From Lachnospiraceae bacterium (GTDB taxonomy: Bacteria; Bacillota; Clostridia; Lachnospirales; Lachnospiraceae): a stretch of DNA of 64,000 nucleotides. The first letter of the stretch is position 1. Every line of letters begins with the position of its first letter. Where the stretch lies: NCBI GenBank assembly GCA_900768755.1, contig CAAGDV010000001.1, positions 62,001-126,000 on the forward strand, written 5' to 3'. Below, piece after piece: positions 35,894 to 43,800 of this stretch. Made by a program: the position numbers and the translations under genes. A model generated the notes under the pieces. That model saw nothing but the letters and a program-made list of their open reading frames with translations, did not search any database and had not been told where the DNA came from.

Positions 35894-35902
35894 TTTAGTA
35901 TA

Positions 35903-36080
35903 GGTTTTTATGGAAAAATAATATTTTATTCACATTTTTATATAATTATTTTCACATGCAATTCAACGCGTTAAAGTTTTTCCCGTTTTCGGCGACAAAA
36001 ACATTCTTTTGAACGCATGATATGCAAGAAAATTTTAAAATACTTTAGATAAAATTAATCATTTGTTCACATTTTATCCA
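35903..36080. other. AT-rich intergenic DNA
   Basis: Nothing coding is seen. It may hold upstream promoter elements of the surface gene. Confidence 0.4.
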
Positions 36081-36108
36081 TTGTATTGACATATTGGCAC
36101 CCTATAAT
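36081..36108 (+). promoter_or_regulatory. Sigma-A promoter of the sRNA candidate
   Basis: TTGTAT (36081-36086), 16 bases, TATAAT (36103-36108). Confidence 0.6.
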
Positions 36109-36114
36109 CATAAT

Positions 36115-36190
36115 TGTTAAAAAGCTAATTGTTTTTTCATTGATCTCCTCATTTGTTTTTGCACGGCAGCCCCGCAGCTGCCGTGTTTTT
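36115..36190 (+). ncRNA. Candidate small RNA with anti-Shine-Dalgarno sequence
   Basis: A promoter at 36081-36108 and a perfect terminator at 36162-36190 bound a ~76-base transcript with no start codon or ORF. The unpaired part is U-rich and holds GATCTCCTC, complementary to GAGGAG ribosome sites. This is the arrangement of a trans-acting Gram-positive sRNA; targets and expression are inference. Confidence 0.45.
36162..36190 (+). terminator. Terminator of the sRNA candidate
   Basis: Perfect nine-base stem CACGGCAGC / GCTGCCGTG with a six-base loop and five T residues. Repeat copy A starts at the next base. Confidence 0.85.
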
Positions 36191-36363
36191 GTTATGGCGA
36201 CGAGGAAAATGCCCGTAGCCGGAACGGTTTTAATACAATGCGAACATACATGACTGCTTGCAGTCTAATGGATGTTCGGATTGGATTAAATATGCCGGCA
36301 GGCATTAGGGCATTTGACGACCGCTAATCAGCCCGAACGGAGCGAGGGCGGTTATGAATAAGT
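36191..36363 (+). repeat. Two-hairpin structured repeat, copy A
   Basis: Starts GTTATGGCGACGAGG. Hairpin 1 (36209-36305) pairs ATGCC...GCCGG with CCGGC...GGCAT, then TTTAAT/ATTAAA and CGAACAT/ATGTTCG, tipped by the palindrome GACTGCTTGCAGTC. Hairpin 2 (36319-36353) pairs GACCGC with GCGGTT around CCCG...GGG. No promoter or credible ORF inside. Confidence 0.8.
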
Positions 36364-36450
36364 AAAAATGCCCGTAACCGGAACGGTTTGAATTGTATAA
36401 GGGCGTTCATGACTGCTTGCAGTCAGATGAATGCACTTATATAATTCAAA
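36364..36450 (+). repeat. Structured repeat, diverged copy B (hairpin 1 only)
   Basis: Same tip (GACTGCTTGCAGTC) and same base (ATGCCCGTAACCGGAACGG) as copy A, but the stem is TTTGAATT/AATTCAAA and GGGCGTTCAT/ATGAATGCAC instead of A's sequence. The pairing is kept although both arms changed. Its right arm runs into copy C. Confidence 0.75.
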
Positions 36451-36605
36451 ATGCCGACAGTCGGAACGGCTTTAATACAATGCGAACATACATGACTGCT
36501 TGCAGTCTAATGGATGTTCGGATTGGATTAAATATGCCGACAGGCATTAGGGCATTTGACGACCGCTAATCAGCCCGAGCGGAGCGAGGGCGGTTATGAA
36601 TAAGT
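36451..36605 (+). repeat. Two-hairpin structured repeat, copy C
   Basis: Nearly identical to copy A from TAATACAATGCG onward at an offset of 242 bases. The basal stem reads GTCGG/CCGAC where A has GCCGG/CCGGC, a compensated change. Hairpin 2 is at 36561-36595. Confidence 0.8.
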
Positions 36606-36647
36606 AAACCGGAAATTGTACTTGCATGAATTAGGAAAAATTATTTC

Positions 36648-36676
36648 TTGACATTTTGAGACTAATGTCATAGAAT
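36648..36676 (+). promoter_or_regulatory. Sigma-A promoter of the manganese riboswitch-mntP unit
   Basis: TTGACA (36648-36653), 17 bases, TAGAAT (36671-36676). Confidence 0.78.
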
Positions 36677-36682
36677 GACAAT

Positions 36683-36803
36683 AATCCGTGAGGGAGTAGT
36701 CAGCGCAACGCGTGGTAAACCAACATTCCCGGCCGACATTCGGTCTGGTTTACATTAAATGATGAGACTCATGTGCAGAAATTCTGCACATGTGTCTTTT
36801 TTT
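36683..36803 (+). promoter_or_regulatory. yybP-ykoY manganese riboswitch with intrinsic terminator
   Basis: The conserved GGGAGTAG followed by a stem region and the 3' GATGAGACTC element form the yybP-ykoY aptamer (about 36683-36769), a Mn2+ sensor. A perfect nine-base terminator stem CATGTGCAG/CTGCACATG (36770-36792) and T run (36797-36803) follow, overlapping the aptamer's 3' strand. High Mn2+ is expected to stabilise the aptamer and prevent termination, switching on the exporters mntP and the CaCA gene. Confidence 0.85.
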
Positions 36804-36975
36804 GTTATGGCGACGAGGAAAATGCCCGTAGTCGGAACGACTTTAATACAATGCGAACATACATGTCTGCTTGCAGTCTAATGGATGTTCGCATTGGATT
36901 AAAAATGCCGATAGGCATTAGGGCATTTGACGACCGCTAATCAGCCCGAACGAAGCGAGGACGGCTATAAAGTGA
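36804..36975 (+). repeat. Two-hairpin structured repeat, copy D, between riboswitch and mntP
   Basis: Begins with the same GTTATGGCGACGAGG as copy A and, like A, directly abuts the T run of a terminator. Hairpin 1 is 36822-36918 with a perfectly paired ATGCGAACAT/ATGTTCGCAT; hairpin 2 (36932-36965) is partly degraded (GACGGCT). It lies inside the mntP 5' untranslated region. Confidence 0.8.
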
Positions 36976-37012
36976 CTGCACTTACACGGAATAATACTAA
37001 CGAGGAAATAAT

Positions 37013-37612
37013 ATGGACATTATTACGTTATTTCTGCTTGCCGTAGGCCTGTCCATGGACGCTTTTGCCGTTTCCATCTGCAAAGGTCTCGCCATGAAGA
37101 AGCTGACCGTAAAGGATTCACTTATTGTGGGAGCCTGGTTCGGAGGATTTCAGGCGCTGATGCCTTTAATAGGTTATCTTTTGGGAAGCCGCTTCGTAAG
37201 ACTGGTATCTGCCATCGCACCGTGGATTGCTTTTGCACTTCTTGTGCTCATCGGCGGAAACATGATAAGGGAAGCAGTGATGAAAGATGAAGATGAGGAA
37301 GATTCAAGCGATGCGTTGGGGTTCAAAACGATGTTTGTCATGGCAATCGCAACAAGCATTGACGCCCTTGCCGTAGGCATTACTTTTGCGTGTGTGCCCG
37401 TGCGCATACTCCACGCACCTGCACTTTTGAACACGATTATTGCGGTTGTGATTATCGGAGTGTGCACTTTTGTGATTTCAATTCTTGGAACTAAGGTGGG
37501 CAATGTTTTCGGCACGAAGTACAAAAGAAAGGCAGAGCTTGCGGGAGGAATTATTCTTATTCTTCTCGGCGTCAAAATACTACTGGAGCATTTTGGAATA
37601 ATAACATTATAA
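37013..37612 (+). CDS. mntP: Manganese efflux pump MntP
   Basis: 199 residues, six transmembrane segments, with the two pseudo-symmetric motifs GLSMDAFAVSICKG (Asp16) and TSIDALAVGITFA that define MntP. GAGG lies seven bases before the ATG. Exports Mn2+ under control of the riboswitch 200 bases upstream, the same pairing known from enterobacteria. Followed after 13 bases by a CaCA exporter. Confidence 0.96.
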   Translation: MDIITLFLLAVGLSMDAFAVSICKGLAMKKLTVKDSLIVGAWFGGFQALMPLIGYLLGSRFVRLVSAIAPWIAFALLVLIGGNMIREAVMKDEDEEDSSDALGFKTMFVMAIATSIDALAVGITFACVPVRILHAPALLNTIIAVVIIGVCTFVISILGTKVGNVFGTKYKRKAELAGGIILILLGVKILLEHFGIITL

Positions 37613-37625
37613 TTACGGAGGAAAC

Positions 37626-38567
37626 ATGGAACTTTTTTTGCAAATCATTCTATTGATAGTTGGCTTTGTCCTTCTTATGAAAGGCGCGGACATATTCGTG
37701 GACGGCTCGTCATCCCTTGCCGACAGGCTCGGAATTCCGCAGATTGTCATCGGACTAACAATTGTGGCGTTCGGAACGAGCGCGCCCGAAGCGGCAATAA
37801 GCATTACCGCCGGCATTAAGGGAAGCGCAGATTTGGCGGTCAGCAATGTTATGGGAAGCAACATTATGAATGTTCTCCTTATTTTGGGCATATCATCGGT
37901 TATCACGCCGTTAGCCATCCAAAAAAACACCCTGCGTTACGAGATACCTTTTGTCGGCGTTATCACGGTGCTTCTTCTTCTGCTGGGCATCTGGGGCAAC
38001 AGCGTCGGACGCATAGACGGCGCCATACTTCTCGTTTTGATGGCACTTTTTATGGTATACCTTATTTATATATCAAAAAACAACAAGGATACCGCGAATG
38101 ACGAGACCGAAATCAAGAAAATGCCTGTCTGGAAAATGATTCTGTTCATTGTTTTGGGCGGAGCGGGAATTGTAGGCGGCAGCCAGCTTACCGTCAACGC
38201 GGCTACAAAAATCGCAGAGTTTTTTGGTATGAGCGAGCGCCTTATCGGACTCACAATCGTGGCATTCGGAACCTCCCTTCCGGAGCTGATTACCTCAGTT
38301 ACCGCTGCAATCAAAAAGAATGCCGACATCGCAATCGGAAACATCGTCGGCAGCAATATTTTCAACATACTGTTTGTATTGGGCGTAACTGCCGTTATCA
38401 CGCCTGTTGCCTACATCAATGATTTTATCGCCGACAACATCATGGCGATAATCACCATGGTGCTTCTGTTCGTCTGCGTTCTTCCGAAAAAGAAGCTCAC
38501 GCGCACCGGCGGAATTATAATGTTAGCATCCTACGCAGCTTATTTTGTATTGTTTATTGTTCTGTAA
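37626..38567 (+). CDS. Calcium/sodium antiporter (CaCA family, YrbG-like)
   Basis: 313 residues with about ten membrane helices and the two inverted alpha-repeats IGLTIVAFGTSAPEAAISI and IGLTIVAFGTSLPELITSV that bind the cation. Strong GGAGG ribosome site. Co-transcription with mntP behind a Mn2+ riboswitch suggests it may help export Mn2+ or balance Ca2+/Mn2+; ion specificity is inference. Confidence 0.93.
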   Translation: MELFLQIILLIVGFVLLMKGADIFVDGSSSLADRLGIPQIVIGLTIVAFGTSAPEAAISITAGIKGSADLAVSNVMGSNIMNVLLILGISSVITPLAIQKNTLRYEIPFVGVITVLLLLLGIWGNSVGRIDGAILLVLMALFMVYLIYISKNNKDTANDETEIKKMPVWKMILFIVLGGAGIVGGSQLTVNAATKIAEFFGMSERLIGLTIVAFGTSLPELITSVTAAIKKNADIAIGNIVGSNIFNILFVLGVTAVITPVAYINDFIADNIMAIITMVLLFVCVLPKKKLTRTGGIIMLASYAAYFVLFIVL

Positions 38568-38593
38568 TATCCAAGAGCTTACCTATATATAAT

Positions 38594-38638
38594 GAAAAAA
38601 CACCCCTTCTGCCGGATAGTCCGCGCATAAGGGGTGTT
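38594..38638 (-). terminator. Terminator of the DUF1858 gene (weakly bidirectional)
   Basis: AACACCCCTT/AAGGGGTGTT stem (38599-38608, 38629-38638). The T run is on the minus strand; the plus side has only TTAATT, so it also weakly serves the CaCA gene. Confidence 0.75.
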
Positions 38639-38655
38639 AATTATCTGTGTGAAAA

Positions 38656-38859
38656 TTACTTTGATGCAAGATACTCGTTGATGGCCTTCTCCAGTGCGTC
38701 CGGGTCAAGTCCGTGCACCATGGCTGCGTCCGCAAGGCTCTCGCCCTGTGCCGACGGGCATCCTACGCAGTGCATTCCCGCTGACAAAAGAATCCCCACA
38801 ATGTTGGGGTCAACCTGAATAATATCATGAATAATCATATCTTTACTAATCTGTGCCAT
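38656..38859 (-). CDS. DUF1858 domain protein
   Basis: 67 residues or so, from the ATG at 38859 (GGAGG eight bases upstream; an upstream ATG at 38886 is rejected). ISKDMIIHDIIQVDPNIVGILLSAGMHCVGCPSAQGESL matches the DUF1858 fold with its CxxC, a small domain seen with hybrid-cluster and sulfur proteins. Redox or metal role unproven. Confidence 0.9.
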   Translation of the reverse strand: MAQISKDMIIHDIIQVDPNIVGILLSAGMHCVGCPSAQGESLADAAMVHGLDPDALEKAINEYLASK

Positions 38860-38966
38860 AATTTTTTCCTCCATATGTTTTTGCAATATGATTATATACT
38901 ATAAATTTGCCTTATTCAAGAGTATATATTCACCACAAATTGTAAAAATTTTTTTGTCGCTCCTAC

Positions 38967-38995
38967 TTGTGTTATTATTTCCATTGATATATAAT
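38967..38995 (+). promoter_or_regulatory. Sigma-A promoter of the ferredoxin gene
   Basis: TTGTGT (38967-38972), 17 bases, TATAAT (38990-38995). Confidence 0.72.
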
Positions 38996-39030
38996 GACAG
39001 TACAGACATAAAATAAGGAGGAATTTTCAT

Positions 39031-39201
39031 ATGGCATATGTAATTTCTGATAATTGTGTAAGCTGTGGCACATGTGCAGGCGGATGCCCTGTAGGAGCTA
39101 TCTCTCAGGGAGATTCTCATTTTGAAATCGACAAAGATGCTTGCCTTTCTTGCGGAGCGTGCGAGGCAGCTTGTCCTGTTGGAGCTATTTCAGCTGAATA
39201 A
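39031..39201 (+). CDS. 2[4Fe-4S] clostridial-type ferredoxin
   Basis: 56-residue small protein with two complete cluster motifs, CVSCGTCAGGCP and CLSCGACEAACP, each followed by VGAI. Strong AAGGAGGAATT ribosome site; own promoter and terminator. Electron carrier for pyruvate:ferredoxin oxidoreductase, hydrogenase or Rnf-type systems in anaerobes. Confidence 0.97.
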   Translation: MAYVISDNCVSCGTCAGGCPVGAISQGDSHFEIDKDACLSCGACEAACPVGAISAE

Positions 39202-39216
39202 TTAATAGTACATAAG

Positions 39217-39248
39217 ATAGCTGCCCGATTTGCGGCAGCTATTTTATT
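39217..39248 (+). terminator. Terminator of the ferredoxin gene
   Basis: Perfect nine-base stem ATAGCTGCC/GGCAGCTAT and TTTTATT. Its 3' arm contains the stop codon of the convergent merR-type gene. Confidence 0.85.
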
Positions 39249-39799
39249 CTCCTGAACTTTTTATTCTTTTTCCTGTTTCTGCCTTCGGAGCCGGCTGCCG
39301 CTTCCTTGCTGCTTCTCTGGCAGTTTCTTATTGCCTCATCAAGCTTTTTGTATCGGTCTTCTTCCGCTTCCTCTTTCATTCTCAGAAGATAATCCATCTC
39401 TTTTATAACCTTATCGCTCACCCGGTATGAGAGCTCGTCCTGGAGAATGACATTGTTCTCCCTAAGCGAGGAGGTCACGATACCGCCGATGATTGCCTTA
39501 AACTGCTCCATCTTGTCCTGCGGAGTTGATGTCTGCGGCGTTTTTTGGGGAACCTCGGCGAGCTCATCCTTTCCATTGCCAAGCTCCGCTTTTATTGCTT
39601 TGAGCTGGTAACCCCTGTCTTTCATCTCTTTAATCCTGCCAAAAAGATTAATGTGCTCTTCGGTGTAATATCTGTGTCCAAGCTCATTGCGGGGTATCAT
39701 AAGTCCCAGCTCGTCCTCCCAATATCTTAACACATGCGGCTCAAGCCCTGTTTTGGCAGATATCTCTGATATTATGTACCTCTTTTCGCCCATATCCAT
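39239..39799 (-). CDS. MerR family transcriptional regulator with coiled-coil/basic tail
   Basis: 186 residues. The N-terminal winged HTH (YIISEISAKTGLEPHVLRYWEDELGL, then NELGHRYYTEEHINLFGRI) is a clear MerR domain. The C-terminus lacks cysteines or a ligand domain; it is a charged coiled coil ending in a very basic NRKKNKKFRRIK. That resembles RacA-like or DNA-bridging MerR proteins more than metal sensors. Target unknown. Confidence 0.88.
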   Translation of the reverse strand: MDMGEKRYIISEISAKTGLEPHVLRYWEDELGLMIPRNELGHRYYTEEHINLFGRIKEMKDRGYQLKAIKAELGNGKDELAEVPQKTPQTSTPQDKMEQFKAIIGGIVTSSLRENNVILQDELSYRVSDKVIKEMDYLLRMKEEAEEDRYKKLDEAIRNCQRSSKEAAAGSEGRNRKKNKKFRRIK

Positions 39800-39886
39800 C
39801 TTACTCCCATTGCAATTATTTTTACATAATTGTAACGGGAAAAAAGCATTCTGTGCTATATAATCCTTCGACTGAATACAACAAAA

Positions 39887-39947
39887 GACGAGGTTTTTTG
39901 AGGTGCCTCGATAGTATTATCGGGCACCTCATATATCATTCCTCGTC
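39887..39947 (-). other. Long hairpin at the 3' end of dnaB
   Basis: GACGAGG/CCTCGTC (outer, seven pairs), GAGGTGCC/GGCACCTC (eight pairs) and CGATA/TATCG (five pairs) nest around a four-base loop. The outer arm includes the end of the dnaB coding region. No T run follows on the minus strand, so it is not a standard terminator; it may stabilise or process the mRNA. Confidence 0.5.
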
Positions 39948-41285
39948 GTTTCTTGTTCTTCTTTCCAAATTGGCAAACTTTGTGAACTCAGGTATCCATG
40001 CGAGCTCGACGGTTCCAATCGGACCGCTTCGCTGTTTTGCAATGATTATCTCGGCAATACCTTTTTTTGCGGAGTCTTTGTTGTATACCTCGTCGCGGTA
40101 TATGAACATAATCACATCCGCATCCTGCTCAATTGCTCCCGATTCACGCAAATCCGAAGGCATCGGTCTTTTGTCCGGGCGGCCCTCTACGCTACGGCTT
40201 AACTGGGAAAGCGCAATAACGGGAACATTAAGTTCCCTGGCTATACCTTTAAGCGACCTTGATATCTCAGAAACCTCGAGTTGTCGCGACTCTGCACGTC
40301 TGCCGGAATTCATAAGCTGGATGTAGTCAATCATTATGAGCCCTACATTGTGGTCTCTTTTGAGCTTACGGCATTTGCTTCTGAGCTCCGCAATTGATAT
40401 ACCCGGTGTGTCATCAATTATAAGCTTGGATGTACCGACATTGGAAGCTCCCTCGGCAATGCTTGCCCACTCAGATGCTGACAAATCACCGGTCTTGATA
40501 TTTTTGGAATCAACCCTGGAGTCCATGGAAATCATACGGTTGACTAGTTCAACTCCTGACATCTCAAGGCTGAATATTGCAGTCGGTATGTCATGCTTAA
40601 CCGCAACATGATGGGCAATATTCAGGATGAACGCCGTCTTTCCCATTGCAGGTCGCGCGGCGACAATTATCAGGTTAGAGTTCTGAAGTCCCGCGGTTTT
40701 ATAATCGAGGTCGTTAAAGCCCGTAGCAATTCCGGTAATCTTTCCGCCCGACTTGGCTGCCGCCTGCATGCGCTCAAGTGCCTCTAAGGTTATATCGCTC
40801 ACCGGGGTAAAATCAGCTTTTCCCCCTGACTGGGTAATTGCCAGTACACTCTTTTCTGCATCAAAAAGAATTGCATCCGCCCCGGACTCCTGCCTGAAGC
40901 ATTCCTCCTCGATTGCCTGCGACGTTTTTATCATCTTTCTTAATGTTGATTTGTCTTTTACTAATTCTGCGTAATGCTTTATGTTGGCAGATGTGGGAAC
41001 GGCGGAGAGAATGTCTCTTAAAACTTCCATTCCTGCCACTTCCTCCGATTCGGTCAGCCGTCTGACACGCTCCTGAACCTGAACGAGGTCCGTGGGCTTT
41101 CCCTCACGGTATAATTCTGCCATAGCCTCAAAAAGGATTCCGTACTGTCCTACGTAGAAATCATCCTTTACCAGCATGTCTGTTGCGACAACAACCGCAT
41201 CCTTATCCATCAGCATGGATGCGATGACTGCCTGCTCAGCCTCCACGCTGTGCGGCATCACGCGCCTTATAAGCGCTTCATCCAT
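39936..41285 (-). CDS. dnaB: Replicative DNA helicase DnaB
   Basis: 449 residues. N-terminal primase-interaction domain (MPHSVEAEQAVIASMLMD), RecA core with Walker A ARPAMGKTAF, Walker B LIMIDYIQLM, LSQLSRSVEGRPDKRPMPSDLRESGAIEQDAD and the arginine-finger KQRSGPIGT. Unwinds DNA at the fork. The order gdpP-rplI-dnaB is conserved in Firmicutes. Confidence 0.98.
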   Translation of the reverse strand: MDEALIRRVMPHSVEAEQAVIASMLMDKDAVVVATDMLVKDDFYVGQYGILFEAMAELYREGKPTDLVQVQERVRRLTESEEVAGMEVLRDILSAVPTSANIKHYAELVKDKSTLRKMIKTSQAIEEECFRQESGADAILFDAEKSVLAITQSGGKADFTPVSDITLEALERMQAAAKSGGKITGIATGFNDLDYKTAGLQNSNLIIVAARPAMGKTAFILNIAHHVAVKHDIPTAIFSLEMSGVELVNRMISMDSRVDSKNIKTGDLSASEWASIAEGASNVGTSKLIIDDTPGISIAELRSKCRKLKRDHNVGLIMIDYIQLMNSGRRAESRQLEVSEISRSLKGIARELNVPVIALSQLSRSVEGRPDKRPMPSDLRESGAIEQDADVIMFIYRDEVYNKDSAKKGIAEIIIAKQRSGPIGTVELAWIPEFTKFANLERRTRNDEE

Positions 41286-41287
41286 AT

Positions 41288-41734
41288 TTATGCTTCCCTT
41301 ACTCTTACTGTTAACTTCGCTGTAACGTCACGATGCAGTCTCACTGAAACAATCGTGGTTCCGACTGTTCTGATTGCATCATCCATAACTATTTTTTTCT
41401 TATCTATCTCTATATTGTGCTGCGCCTTAAATGCAGTCGCAATCTCTTTGGATGAGACTGAGCCAAAAGTTCTTCCGTCCTTTCCCGATTTGATGGAAAG
41501 TTCCACCGGCATAGACTCAATCCTGGCAGCAAGCGCCAAAGCTTCCTCATACTGCTCCTTAGCGACCTTTGCCTCATGAGCTTTTTGTAATTTCAGATTG
41601 TTCTCGTTAGCGGCGTTGGCCTCCACTCCGATTTTCTTCGGCAGGATATAATTTCTTGCGTATCCGTCGCTGACCTCAACCGTCTGTCCTTTCTTTCCAA
41701 GCGACTTAACATCCTGTAACAAAATAACCTTCAT
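41288..41734 (-). CDS. rplI: 50S ribosomal protein L9
   Basis: 148 residues. N-terminal MKVILLQDVKSLGKKGQTVEVSDGYARNYILPK is the rRNA-binding domain, joined by a long helix to the C-terminal domain. Its ATG shares one base with the gdpP stop (TAATG), so translation is coupled. Confidence 0.98.
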   Translation of the reverse strand: MKVILLQDVKSLGKKGQTVEVSDGYARNYILPKKIGVEANAANENNLKLQKAHEAKVAKEQYEEALALAARIESMPVELSIKSGKDGRTFGSVSSKEIATAFKAQHNIEIDKKKIVMDDAIRTVGTTIVSVRLHRDVTAKLTVRVREA

Positions 41735-43779
41735 TATATCGCTCCTTCCTGTATCATTGTATCCAAGGTCTGTTTTACCAGAGCAATGGCATCCTCTATG
41801 TCAATATCCTTAAGCTGTGCGCCGGCAATCGTCATATGTCCGCCGCCGCCCAGACGTTCCATGACAAGCTGAACATTAACCTCGTCAATGGAGCGCGCAC
41901 TGACATATATCTCGTCATTATAATATGTGAGCACAAAAGACGCCTTGATTCCGGAGATATCCAGCAGATCGTTGGCTGCCTGCGCGCCCACAATAGTAGG
42001 GCTCGTAAGTCCCGCACTCGGGCACACACTTATGGCAAAACAATCCCTGTATACCTCTGTCCTTCGCACGGTATCCGCTTTGGCACGGTATTCCGCCATA
42101 TCGCTCCGCAAAAGCTTTCTTACACGCACAATATCTGCACCGTTGCGCCTGATAAATGCCGCTGCCTCAAATGTCCTTGCACCGGCCTTATTGGTAAAAT
42201 TGTTTGTATCAATAATAATTCCCGAATAAATCGTATCCGCCTCAATAGGTCTGATTCTGATGTTGTCGGCAATGTACTGAAGAATCTCGGCAACCATCTC
42301 GCATGCTGAGGAAGCATACGGTTCAATATACGAAAGTGTGGCGTTGTCTATTGTCTCGCTGCCCTGTCTGTGATGGTCCAGAACAACAGTATTCTTGCAG
42401 CGACCGACAAGCTCGGGGCACTCCGTAAAGCTTTTTTTGTTAACATCAACTATAACAAGCAGTGTGTTGGAGGTTACCTTCTGCATAGCCTCCTCACTGG
42501 TTACAAACAAATCCGCATCATAATCCGGATTATTTCTGTACATGTCAACAATGGGCTGGAGCGAGGTTGTAATCTCATTCAGTACAATACATGCTTTTTT
42601 GTCAAAAGCGTGTGCTGCAACATATACGCCGATTGCTGCGCCGATTGCATCCATGTCGCTTATCTTATGCCCCATAATTATGACATTGTCTGTTGCCTCC
42701 AAAAGCTCCCTTAGGGCGTGTGCCTTCACCCTTGCCTTAACTCTTGTGCTCTTCTCGACTGAATTGGTCTTACCGCCGTAGTAGGTGACCTTTTTGCCCT
42801 CCCTGACAACGGCCTGGTCGCCGCCGCGGCCAAGTGCCAGATCGATTGCTGCCCTTGCCATATCGTAATTCTTGTCATAGGTTCCGTTCATTGCACCAAC
42901 GCCGATGCTCAACGTGACGGACATCTCATTGCCAATCTTAACGCCCTTGACTTCTTCCAGTACTGAAAATCTGTCCTCACGGAGCTGTTCAAGGAATTTG
43001 TATCTGAAAACAACAAGATATTTGTCCTTCTCAAGCTTCTTCACAATTCCGTTGCCGGCCGTGACATATTTGTTAATCTTTCTGTCTACAAGGGCAATGA
43101 GAATGGACCTTCTCGCCTCATCAATACTCTCAAGTGCCTCATCATAATTGTCTATATATATTAGCGCAACCACGCACCGCTCATCATGAAGTTCTGTCTT
43201 AAGTGAGTTAATCTCCGTCTCATCAAAAAAGTACATCGCATATATCCGTGAGTCCTTATCCGCAACAAACATGCTGGCATCCGAAGCGACATCCCCCATT
43301 GAAATAGCGTGTATCTCAACGCGATAATCCCTGGAATTGTATCGAACATTAACTACCGTATCTTCACTGCCGTCCTCTGCAGTGTCTGCAAGCTTAATCT
43401 CCTCAAAAACCGAGGAAATATTACGGCTTCGCTCGCTTTCGCCAACAATATCAGAAAGTGCTTTATTCATCCATATAAGTCTGCCGTTCTCATCCAACAG
43501 TCCGTAGGGAACAACAAACTCATCAAGCATTCTTTTCTGCATCTGGGCGTAGCTTGACGCAAAATCAACAATACTTGCGGTAAAATCCTTACGCTTCAGT
43601 ACGATAATAATGGCAAAGCTGATGCAGTACACCACAAGCGTAGCCGAAATGATAATTCCGGCTCTTATGTTTACGAAATAGACAATCACATTGATAATTG
43701 CCATAAACACCGCTGTAAATATGGGCCATCTCAAATACATCCTGAGTACCCCTTTCATCTTACCAAAAGCGCTTTGCAT
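41734..43779 (-). CDS. gdpP: Cyclic-di-AMP phosphodiesterase GdpP
   Basis: 681 residues: two N-terminal membrane helices (~18-61), a PAS-like region (~85-180), a degenerate GGDEF region (~200-330) and a DHH/DHHA1 phosphodiesterase (~350-675) with MGHKISDMDAIGAAIG, VLDHHRQG and GGGGHMTIAGAQ. Hydrolyses c-di-AMP, which controls potassium and wall homeostasis. A good GAGG site precedes the ATG. Confidence 0.96.
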   Translation of the reverse strand: MQSAFGKMKGVLRMYLRWPIFTAVFMAIINVIVYFVNIRAGIIISATLVVYCISFAIIIVLKRKDFTASIVDFASSYAQMQKRMLDEFVVPYGLLDENGRLIWMNKALSDIVGESERSRNISSVFEEIKLADTAEDGSEDTVVNVRYNSRDYRVEIHAISMGDVASDASMFVADKDSRIYAMYFFDETEINSLKTELHDERCVVALIYIDNYDEALESIDEARRSILIALVDRKINKYVTAGNGIVKKLEKDKYLVVFRYKFLEQLREDRFSVLEEVKGVKIGNEMSVTLSIGVGAMNGTYDKNYDMARAAIDLALGRGGDQAVVREGKKVTYYGGKTNSVEKSTRVKARVKAHALRELLEATDNVIIMGHKISDMDAIGAAIGVYVAAHAFDKKACIVLNEITTSLQPIVDMYRNNPDYDADLFVTSEEAMQKVTSNTLLVIVDVNKKSFTECPELVGRCKNTVVLDHHRQGSETIDNATLSYIEPYASSACEMVAEILQYIADNIRIRPIEADTIYSGIIIDTNNFTNKAGARTFEAAAFIRRNGADIVRVRKLLRSDMAEYRAKADTVRRTEVYRDCFAISVCPSAGLTSPTIVGAQAANDLLDISGIKASFVLTYYNDEIYVSARSIDEVNVQLVMERLGGGGHMTIAGAQLKDIDIEDAIALVKQTLDTMIQEGAI

Positions 43780-43800
43780 AATATGTCACCTCTGAAATAA

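Noticed and set aside
36205..36255. Short peptide genes starting at GAGGAAAATGCCC inside the repeats
   Set aside because: A ribosome-site-like word precedes an ATG, but the frames are 7-19 codons, end at different places in each copy, and the same bases form a conserved stem.
36191..36975. CRISPR array in the repeat-rich spacer
   Set aside because: Units are about 150 bases, internally palindromic, unevenly spaced and interrupted by a riboswitch; there are no short repeats with unique spacers and no cas genes.
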